Source: Candidatus Chloroploca asiatica
Lineage (GTDB): Bacteria; Chloroflexota; Chloroflexia; Chloroflexales; Chloroflexaceae
Assembly (NCBI RefSeq): GCF_002532075.1
Contig: NZ_LYXE01000046.1
Coordinates: forward strand, 27,978 to 91,977
Length of the DNA: 64,000 nucleotides
Reading direction: 5' to 3'
Position 1 is the first letter of the stretch, and every line of letters starts with the position of its first letter. The translations under genes and the position numbers were made by a program. Under the pieces are notes generated by a model that was not told the origin of the DNA, ran no database searches, and saw nothing but the letters and a program-made list of their open reading frames with translations. This document shows positions 33,866-40,857 of the stretch, in pieces.

Positions 33866-34315
33866 TCAAACCCCCAGATCAAAATGCACGACATCCTCCC
33901 GCGTGCCGAGTTTGCTATAGAGCGCAAGCGCCGCTTCGTCATCGGGGGTGGTGTTGGCCTGGACGAAGATGACGGTGATGCCACGCGTTGCGGCGATCGC
34001 TTGCAAGGCGCGGATCAAGGCGGTTGCAACGCCTTCGCGTCGATGTGCAGCGGCAACCGCGAGATCATAGATGTAGAGTTCGCTCCGCGCTTGCTCGAAC
34101 TTGCGCAATTCGTACGCGACAAGCCCGCCGATCACCGCCGCGTTCTTCACCGCAGCCAGGGCGATAAACGTGTCGTCGCTGAGCAACCGTTGCAGATAGA
34201 CTGCATCGGGACGGTTCGCGGTATAGGTTGCCAGATCATCGAACGCCTCACCAAACATGGTGAGCAGACCATCCATCAGCGGGAGATCCTCCGCAGTGAG
34301 GTGATGTATGTTCAT
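33866..34315 (-). CDS. GNAT acetyltransferase of the AAC(3)-I type
   Basis: 149 residues of the Gcn5-related acetyltransferase fold, most like aminoglycoside 3-N-acetyltransferase class I: FGEAFDDLATY near the start, TFIALAAVKNAAVIGGLVAYEL, KFEQARSELYIYDLAV, the acetyl-CoA loop HRREGVATALI and ..LYSKLGTREDVVHFD at the end. These blocks match AacC1-type enzymes strongly. Environmental homologues are common, so it may be an ancestral chromosomal enzyme with another amine substrate; there is no integron or transposon beside it. It sits between the intact Rpn gene and a truncated Rpn copy. Start has AAGGATAAG upstream. Confidence 0.85.
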   Translation of the reverse strand: MNIHHLTAEDLPLMDGLLTMFGEAFDDLATYTANRPDAVYLQRLLSDDTFIALAAVKNAAVIGGLVAYELRKFEQARSELYIYDLAVAAAHRREGVATALIRALQAIAATRGITVIFVQANTTPDDEAALALYSKLGTREDVVHFDLGV

Positions 34316-34341
34316 CGCATCTTATCCTTGCGCTCGTTGCG

Positions 34342-34461
34342 TCAACACGGGTCAACCGTCGGCGGCGGCAGAGGCGGCTCAAGCAAGCGCTGCGCCTCGA
34401 CAAGGTCGGCAAATACCGCTCGAAACAGGGTATCGTGAGGATGTTGAATGATCCGATGCAT
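34342..34461 (-). pseudogene. Truncated duplicate of the Rpn gene
   Basis: From ATG 34461 the frame reads [20 protein letters not shown] and continues EAQRLLEPPLPP, nearly identical to the first 33 residues of the intact Rpn protein, then diverges and stops at 34342 after 39 codons. The upstream TATACT promoter region is also duplicated (to about 34503). The remaining 85 percent of the gene is missing and is replaced by sequence leading to the acetyltransferase start. Confidence 0.85.
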
Positions 34462-34627
34462 GGCGCATCCTTACTGGTGAAGCGTGGAAGTAGTATAGCA
34501 TGGTTGTACGAAAAAAGAAGTGCCACTCCCACCAGGCAAATGCCCCTGGCATGAACCACCAGAATGTGGCATCATAGCGTGAGAGATTACCTTTGCGCTC
34601 GGTTTGCCCGATTGAGAGGATGTGCCT

Positions 34628-37372
34628 ATGACCCTGGTGAATTTGTCGACCGTTGATCCAGCTACGTTTGCGGACGAGCTTACTTTTTTGATGGATTGTC
34701 TGCGCGAGGCGTTGCTTGACTCTGGTGAGCCGGATCTGGCTAGGGTGTTGCCCTGGATTACACCTCCACAGGCTGATCCTCCTCGCGCCGATCTGCCGCC
34801 CGAACGGTTGGTGCAGGCGCTTTCGATCGCGTTTCAGTTGTTGAGTATGGTTGAGCAACGCGCCGCTGTGCACTATCGCCGTACTACCGAGACCCGCGCT
34901 GGTCTGCCAGCGGTGCCTGCGCTCTGGGGGGAGGCGTTGGCGCAGTTACAGGCCCACGGCCTCGATGAGGCAGCGCTGGCCGCTGCGCTGCCCATGATGC
35001 GCGTTGAAATTGTGCTGACGGCGCATCCGACTGAGGCCAAGCGCGCTTCTGTGCTTGAACATCATCGTGCCCTCTATCTGCTCTTGCTTAAGCGCGCTAA
35101 TCCGCACTGGACCCCCTATGAGCAGCAGGCGATCCGTGACGAGGCGGTGACTCGTTTGATTGCGCTTTGGCGTACCGGTGAGATCTTTCTCGATAAGCCG
35201 GATGTGGCCTCAGAGCGACGCAATATTATTCATTATCTGCGGACGGTTTTTCCCTCCGTCCTTCCTATGCTCGATGCACGGGTGCGCCAGGCTTGGCAAG
35301 CAGCTGGTTTCAATCCGACGCTGCTCCAGTCTCCCGAGGCCCTTCCGTCGCTCCAGTTCGGTACCTGGGTCGGTGGCGACCGTGATGGGCATCCGCTGGT
35401 GACTGCCGAGGTGACAACCGAAACGCTTGCGGAACTTCGCCGCCAGGCGCTTGGTCTGCTCTATGACCAGTTGAGCGAACTGGCGAGCTACTTGAGTCTG
35501 TCCGATCAGTTGCAGGCTGCGCCGCAGCCCTTGCTCGATCAGATGACGACCGTTGCTTCCCAATTGGGCGAACGAGGGGCGCACGCGCTCGCCCGTAATC
35601 CAAATGAGCCGTGGCGCCAGTGGATCAATCTGATGCTTGCACGCCTCCCTGATGCTCCTGCGGCGATGCACGCCTATCAGCGATCCGAGGAACTGGTGCG
35701 TGACCTGCAGATCCTCGCGCAGTCCCTGGAGATGATCGGGGCAGGGAGCCTCGTGACGCATCTGGTGACCCCGCTCATCCGTAGTGTCCATACCTTTGGC
35801 TTTCATCTGGCGCGGCTTGACATGCGTCAGAATAGCGCGGTTCACGACCGTGCGCTTAGTCAATTGCTCGCTGCCGCCGGTTTTGCTGATCATGATGTGA
35901 CAACCTGGGATTTCGCACGCCGGATGGATCTGCTGACCCACGAACTCGTCTCGCCACGGCCCTTTACCCGTGCGCGAGCGGGCGTCGGCACCGAAGCCGA
36001 TATGATCCTTAGCAGTTATCGGGCGATCCGGATTGCGTTGCACACCTATGGCTCGGCGGGTCTGGGTGGGCTTATCGTTAGCATGACCCGCAATATCGCT
36101 GACTTGCTTACGGTCTATCTCTTTGCGCGTGAGACCGGCCTGCTCATGGTCACACCAGATGGCCTGGCCTGCCCCCTGCCGGTGGTGCCCCTCTTCGAGA
36201 CCATTGAGGATCTCGAGCGCAGCCCGAGCATTCTTGCGGCCTTTCTGGATCATCCAATGACCCGACGCAGTCTGGAAGAGCAACGACGCCAGACAGGCGC
36301 GGCGGATCTGATCCAGCAGGTGATGATTGGCTATAGTGACAGTAACAAAGATGGGGGCCTTATCGCAAGCTTGTGGGCGCTCTATCGTGCGCAGGCCGCG
36401 CTCGCCGCCGTCGGCCAGGCGCGGGGCGTCCGGATTCGCTTTTTCCACGGGCGCGGTGGCACCATCAGTCGAGGCGCCGGGCCGACACACCGCTTCCTCA
36501 AGGCGCTGCCCGCGGGATCAGTTGGCGGCGATGTGCGCATTACCGAACAGGGTGAGACGATTGCGCAGAAATATGCCAACCCCGTCACGGCAAGCTATAA
36601 CCTTGAATTGTTCCAGGCGGGTGTTGTCCGCTCCACGATGCGTGAGCGGCTTGGCCTTGCGACGGCACATCCACTCGAACCGGCGATGGATCGCCTTGCC
36701 GCCTGGAGCCGTGAGGCCTACACGACGCTTCTGAGCAGTGACGGGTTCCTGCGCTTTTATCGTCAGGCTACGCCCGTAGATGTGCTGGAAGAGAGCCGGA
36801 TTGGCTCGCGCCCGGCCCGTCGTTCCGGTCAGGCTACCTTGGCTGACTTGCGCGCTATCCCGTGGGTCTTTAGTTGGAGCCAGGCGCGCTTTTTTCTGCC
36901 TGGGTGGTATGGGGTTGGAAGCGCCCTCGAACGGCTGAAGGGTGAAGATCAAGCAGCTTTTGCGGCGCTGAGCGAACACTTGATCACCTGGGCACCCCTG
37001 CACTACATCCTTAGCAACGCAGCTACCAGCGTCGCTACCGCCGATACCGAAGTGATGGGCTGGTACAGCGATCTTGTCGAAGAGCACGCACTACGCGAAC
37101 GATTGGGGAAGATCATTTTGACCGAGTACGAGCGCACCACCACGCTCCTGGAAGAGATCTATGGCGCACCACTGGACGAGCGACGGCCTAACGTCCATGC
37201 CATGATCCAGGTTCGTACGCCGGGGCTACGCCTGTTGCACCGACAGCAAGTCGCTTTGCTCGGTGAGTGGCGCAGCAAGCGGGCCGCAGGCACTGAAGGC
37301 GCTGCCACCTTGCTCAGCCGGCTGTTGCTGACGGTCAACGCCATCGCGGATGGCCTTGGTTCAACTGGGTAG
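34628..37372 (+). CDS. ppc: Phosphoenolpyruvate carboxylase
   Basis: Carboxylates PEP to oxaloacetate, filling the citric acid cycle and, in autotrophic Chloroflexales, serving the 3-hydroxypropionate cycle. 914 residues. Catalytic His133 in VLTAHPTEAKR, GTWVGGDRDGHP, RLDMRQNS, MIGYSDSNKDGG, FHGRGGTISRG, ITEQGETI and the end block IPWVFSWSQARFFLPGWYG are all present. The C-terminus ..GLGSTG matches the usual ..NTG end. ATG 34628 is chosen because GAGAGGA lies 7 bases upstream; a GTG at 34622 is also in frame. Monocistronic, apparently. Confidence 0.96.
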   Translation: MTLVNLSTVDPATFADELTFLMDCLREALLDSGEPDLARVLPWITPPQADPPRADLPPERLVQALSIAFQLLSMVEQRAAVHYRRTTETRAGLPAVPALWGEALAQLQAHGLDEAALAAALPMMRVEIVLTAHPTEAKRASVLEHHRALYLLLLKRANPHWTPYEQQAIRDEAVTRLIALWRTGEIFLDKPDVASERRNIIHYLRTVFPSVLPMLDARVRQAWQAAGFNPTLLQSPEALPSLQFGTWVGGDRDGHPLVTAEVTTETLAELRRQALGLLYDQLSELASYLSLSDQLQAAPQPLLDQMTTVASQLGERGAHALARNPNEPWRQWINLMLARLPDAPAAMHAYQRSEELVRDLQILAQSLEMIGAGSLVTHLVTPLIRSVHTFGFHLARLDMRQNSAVHDRALSQLLAAAGFADHDVTTWDFARRMDLLTHELVSPRPFTRARAGVGTEADMILSSYRAIRIALHTYGSAGLGGLIVSMTRNIADLLTVYLFARETGLLMVTPDGLACPLPVVPLFETIEDLERSPSILAAFLDHPMTRRSLEEQRRQTGAADLIQQVMIGYSDSNKDGGLIASLWALYRAQAALAAVGQARGVRIRFFHGRGGTISRGAGPTHRFLKALPAGSVGGDVRITEQGETIAQKYANPVTASYNLELFQAGVVRSTMRERLGLATAHPLEPAMDRLAAWSREAYTTLLSSDGFLRFYRQATPVDVLEESRIGSRPARRSGQATLADLRAIPWVFSWSQARFFLPGWYGVGSALERLKGEDQAAFAALSEHLITWAPLHYILSNAATSVATADTEVMGWYSDLVEEHALRERLGKIILTEYERTTTLLEEIYGAPLDERRPNVHAMIQVRTPGLRLLHRQQVALLGEWRSKRAAGTEGAATLLSRLLLTVNAIADGLGSTG

Positions 37373-37407
37373 GCACGTGGTCTGTCAACTACATTTGGTG
37401 ATGATTT

Positions 37408-37434
37408 GACGCAAAGGCGCAAAGGCGCAAAGGG
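37408..37434 (+). repeat. 8-bp tandem repeat (GCGCAAAG type), copy 3, used as ribosome site
   Basis: GACGCAAAG followed by two GCGCAAAG units and GG. The last AAAGGG lies 7 bases before the ATG of the glycosidase gene and is the only Shine-Dalgarno-like sequence there. Confidence 0.8.
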
Positions 37435-37441
37435 TTATCGT

Positions 37442-38908
37442 ATGCGATTCATTCTTTCGTTGCTCGTGCTCGTGCTGCTGCTCACGGCGTTGCCCGCCCC
37501 GGCGGTGCAGGCACAAGCGCCGGTGCAGCAGATGCGGGCCTTCTGGGTTGATAGTCTCAATCCCGGTTTCCATAATCATCCGCAGGTCGATGAGTTGGTA
37601 GCAAATGTGAAGCGGGCCGGGGCGAATACGATCATTGTTCAGGTGCGTCGCCACGGGGACGCCTGGTATAACAATGCGATCGAGCCGCGGGCTGCCGATC
37701 CGCGCCTTGCTCCTGCCGCCGAGTTTGATCCGCTCGGCTATTTGCTGGCCCGCGCCCACGAGGAGGGGTTGCGGGTTCATGCTTGGTTGGTCGTTTCGGT
37801 TGTCTGCCGTACCTCGGATCGGCTCTGGGGGCACCCGGATCATGTCTGTACCGCCCACGGTCCACGGGCGCAGGGCACGGCCCGCTGGACGACGGCGACG
37901 TATGCGGGGCAGCAGGTTGGCGATTTTGATTTTGGGCATCCCGAGGCGATTATCCATACCGAGCGGGTGGTCGAGCATCTGTTGCGGGCGTATCCAGCGC
38001 TCGATGGCATCCACTGGGACTATATTCGCTTTGGGGGGCAAAGCTACGGCTACAATCAGGTGAGCGTCGAGCGCTTCAACCGGGCGACGGGTCGCCCGCT
38101 CAACAGCCGCCCTGCGCCAGGTGATCCGGCGTGGAGTCAGTGGCGCCGTGATCGTGTCACCGAATTGGCGCGGCGGCTCTACATTCGATCGAAGGCGATC
38201 AAGCCTTCGATCGAGGTGAGTGCGGCAGCGATTACCTGGGGCAGCCTGGGCAACGACGGCAACTGGGGGCGCTCGTCGGCCTATAGCACCGTTTTTCAAG
38301 ATTGGCCCGCCTGGTTGGCCGAGGGCATTATTGATGTGGCGATCCCGATGCACTATTTTGCCGAAGGTGTGCCACGTTCACGCGAGTGGTACGATGGCTG
38401 GCTGGCCTTTGATCGGGCCAATACCGGACGGCGCACGATTGTCGCCGGGATCGGCTCGTGGCTCAATACGCCCGAGCAAAATATCAGCCAGGTTGCCCGT
38501 GCCTTGACGCCTGATGAGCAGGGACGCGTGCTCTCGGGGGTTGCCTTCTTTTCGTATGCAGGGGCTTTTGCCGGCAGCAATGACGCGTCGCGCCGGGCTT
38601 TTATGGATCAACTACGGGCAACCGTCTTTGCCCAACCCGCCCGCGCCCCCGACTGGCCCTGGATCGTCGCCCCGACTGCCGGCCACCTGCAAGGCATGGC
38701 CGCCATTGACGGCGTGCTCACGCCCGATGCGCGGGTGACGCTCATCCACGAGGGCGCCTGGCTGCGCGATCTTACCGCCAGCGCCGATGGCTGGTTTGGG
38801 GCCGTCGAACTCCCCCCAGGCAGCTACACGGTCGTCGTAACGCACCAGGAGCGCCAGCATACCTGGCATAATGTTGTCGTACGACCTGGATTGGTGACGA
38901 GTCTCTAA
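37442..38908 (+). CDS. Secreted GHL10-type (family 10-like) glycosyl hydrolase
   Basis: 488 residues. Signal peptide (about 1-24, LSLLVLVLLLTALPAPAVQA), then a GHL10/YddW-type TIM barrel (about 30-390): MRAFWVDSLNPGFHN at the start, NTIIVQVRRHGDAWYNN, GLRVHAWLVVSV, ALDGIHWDYIRF with a likely catalytic Asp, and VAIPMHYF. A small beta domain (about 405-488) resembling a carboxypeptidase-regulatory or Ig-like fold closes the protein. Probably cleaves a surface or extracellular glycan; the exact substrate is unknown. Ends in a 28-bp hairpin. Confidence 0.88.
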   Translation: MRFILSLLVLVLLLTALPAPAVQAQAPVQQMRAFWVDSLNPGFHNHPQVDELVANVKRAGANTIIVQVRRHGDAWYNNAIEPRAADPRLAPAAEFDPLGYLLARAHEEGLRVHAWLVVSVVCRTSDRLWGHPDHVCTAHGPRAQGTARWTTATYAGQQVGDFDFGHPEAIIHTERVVEHLLRAYPALDGIHWDYIRFGGQSYGYNQVSVERFNRATGRPLNSRPAPGDPAWSQWRRDRVTELARRLYIRSKAIKPSIEVSAAAITWGSLGNDGNWGRSSAYSTVFQDWPAWLAEGIIDVAIPMHYFAEGVPRSREWYDGWLAFDRANTGRRTIVAGIGSWLNTPEQNISQVARALTPDEQGRVLSGVAFFSYAGAFAGSNDASRRAFMDQLRATVFAQPARAPDWPWIVAPTAGHLQGMAAIDGVLTPDARVTLIHEGAWLRDLTASADGWFGAVELPPGSYTVVVTHQERQHTWHNVVVRPGLVTSL

Positions 38909-38967
38909 ATTGCAAGGCCCGCACCACTGGCAAGCCTGGCTTGCCAGTGGTGCGGGCCTTGCAATTT
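38907..38967. terminator. 28-bp perfect bidirectional terminator
   Basis: Arms 38907-38934 and 38940-38967 are perfectly complementary over 28 bp with a 5-base loop, AAATTGC at one end and GCAATTT at the other, so A/T tracts flank both sides. It starts inside the plus-strand stop codon and lies 18 bases from the stop of the convergent minus-strand gene. Confidence 0.9.
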
Positions 38968-38985
38968 CATCGAACGAATACTACC

Positions 38986-40716
38986 TTACAACTCGATCCG
39001 TTCTAACCCTTTGACCCCGATCTTCATACCACTCCAGATCACGCCCAGCGTAACGATCGCGGCAACCGACCAGCCAGCGAGTTGGATACCAAAGCCGGCG
39101 ACGCCGCCGCCAAGCACGACACCGAGTGACCCGCTGCCTGCGATGAGCAGCAGCATCAAGCCGAGGTAGAGCGGGTAGAAGATCGTGCTGAGGCACCCGC
39201 TTTGCCAGGTCGCCTGTTGCTGCGGATTTTCCCAATCGAGCCGGGGGAACGCTGCGCCGAGGCCGATGCCAAAGGCGGCGCACCCGAGTCCGACGAGCAT
39301 TAAGAGGGCCCACTGCTGGACGAAAATGCCAGGCGATTGATGACCGACCAGCGCAAGAATCAGCAGAAAGGCCGTCCCGATCACGGGAAAGGGCAGGAAG
39401 GCCAGGGTCATCTTGCCAAGCAAGAGCCTGCTGGCGCTGATTGGGGCAAGTTTGAGGAGCCAGAAGGCCTTGCCTTCGCGGCTAATTCCGGTGCCAGCCA
39501 GCACACTCGAAATGCTGAGACAGATAAAAAAGGCAATGCCAGCGCTGAGCAGTTGCACAAACGGGAGCGCCCACGCGACGGCGGGGGACTCAATCGTATT
39601 TGGCGTAGTCAGCGCCTGAAACGTCCAGATCCCGGCGAGTGCAAGCGGAAAGATGAGCGCCTGTAGATTGCGCAAATCGCGAAAAAAGAGCCGCAGATCT
39701 TTGGCGAGCAGCGCCCGGGCTTCAAGCGGGAGGAGCCACGAGACCAGGGTGCTGCCTGGCAGCCAGGCGTTCCGCTCGTTCGCCTTGCGCACCCGTACCT
39801 TGCCCCCCTGATTGGCAAGGTTGCTCCAGCCATCATAGTAGAGTCGTTCGGCCAGCACGAGACAGGCAGCAAAAATAGCCAGTGACATGCCCAAAAAGAG
39901 CGAACCATAGCCGAGCAGGGTCAGCCACTGACCTTCGCCGGACGCCACGAGCGCACGGCCTGCCCAGGTCGAGGGCAACAGCGGCAGATCAAGGAGCAAC
40001 AGCAGGGCAAGCGTGTCTGGGCCAGCAACTGAAGCGATGAATTGGCGACTGAACTGGGACAAGAGAAAGAACGTCACCCCGATGAGACCGCCCAGAATGC
40101 TCACCAACTCACGGGCGCGACGGGCGGGGATGATGCGAACCACCGCCATCACTAGTAAAGCCCCCAGACCCGCAGGCAAAAAGGGCACCACGAGCAAGGC
40201 TACCAGGACACTGACGAGATAGAAGAACCCGTAGGCCATCCCATGCCCATAGCCAACGAGGACAGGAGCGAGCATGACAAAGAGGATGAGATACTGCGTG
40301 AGCAAACCGCCGAAAAACTTCACCACAAAGACCGCCCGCATCGGCACCGGCGCGACCAGCAGCATATCAAGATCACCCGCCAGATAGAGGGAATTGAGCA
40401 GACTCGTAAAACTGGAAAAGATCAGCAGGGTCAGCGCCAGGAGCATAATCATGCTCGGCACAGCCGTCAGCAACGGCGCAATCGCCGTGGGCAACCCGGA
40501 GGTCGTCTCGGCGGCCTCACGCAAAAGCGCCTCGAACTCAGGATCGCGTAAAAGGCTCACCGTAAAACGGGTGAAACTATAGAGCCCCAGCATCGCCAAG
40601 CTGCCCAACCCCAAGAGGAAGGCTAGGCCAATTTTGTTGCCGAGCGAGCTTCGGATGAGATTATTGCGTGTGATCTGCAAACGTGCCCGAACAAGCACGC
40701 CAATCGCATAGAGCAT
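38986..40716 (-). CDS. Putative ABC exporter membrane protein
   Basis: Integral membrane subunit of an ABC exporter of the putative-ABC-exporter type (large, about 12-14 helices), about 576 residues. Landmarks: LYLAGDLDMLLVAPVPMRAVF near residue 140, the coupling-type loop also repeated late as KLAPISASRLLLGKM, and NAWLPGSTLVSWLLPLEAR in the middle. No ATPase gene is adjacent. Start uncertain: ATG 40716 begins a typical cytoplasmic N-terminus but has no ribosome site; a TATAAT box (40816-40821) lies 6 bases before an in-frame ATG at 40809, which would be leaderless and would translate through a 25-bp hairpin. Runs just downstream of a cluster of secreted proteases. Substrate unknown. Confidence 0.75.
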   Translation of the reverse strand: MLYAIGVLVRARLQITRNNLIRSSLGNKIGLAFLLGLGSLAMLGLYSFTRFTVSLLRDPEFEALLREAAETTSGLPTAIAPLLTAVPSMIMLLALTLLIFSSFTSLLNSLYLAGDLDMLLVAPVPMRAVFVVKFFGGLLTQYLILFVMLAPVLVGYGHGMAYGFFYLVSVLVALLVVPFLPAGLGALLVMAVVRIIPARRARELVSILGGLIGVTFFLLSQFSRQFIASVAGPDTLALLLLLDLPLLPSTWAGRALVASGEGQWLTLLGYGSLFLGMSLAIFAACLVLAERLYYDGWSNLANQGGKVRVRKANERNAWLPGSTLVSWLLPLEARALLAKDLRLFFRDLRNLQALIFPLALAGIWTFQALTTPNTIESPAVAWALPFVQLLSAGIAFFICLSISSVLAGTGISREGKAFWLLKLAPISASRLLLGKMTLAFLPFPVIGTAFLLILALVGHQSPGIFVQQWALLMLVGLGCAAFGIGLGAAFPRLDWENPQQQATWQSGCLSTIFYPLYLGLMLLLIAGSGSLGVVLGGGVAGFGIQLAGWSVAAIVTLGVIWSGMKIGVKGLERIEL

Positions 40717-40725
40717 ATCATTGTG

Positions 40726-40778
40726 AAGGTGGTAGGTGCGTGCTCGTGGCAGAGCCACGAGCACGCGCCTACCACCTT
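40726..40778 (-). terminator. 25-bp hairpin between the C13-like protease and the exporter gene
   Basis: Arms 40726-40750 and 40754-40778 pair over 25 bp with one mismatch around the loop AGA. It can terminate transcripts of the protease gene that stops at 40858, but it is also inside the 5' region of the exporter message if that starts at the TATAAT box at 40816-40821, where it might act as an attenuator. Confidence 0.65.
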
Positions 40779-40857
40779 TTCCATACCCCGTAAGGGGTGC
40801 GACCGTCATGGCTCTATTATACCAATTCTTCCGTTGGGTCATGGCGGTGCCATGCCC

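Noticed and set aside
33866..34315. Mobile antibiotic-resistance cassette
   Set aside because: No integrase, attC-like end, IS element or change in base composition was seen; a chromosomal AAC(3)-I homologue is the simpler reading.
35210..36490. 426-codon minus-strand frame opposite PEP carboxylase
   Set aside because: Lies wholly inside a highly conserved gene on the other strand and shows no family motif.
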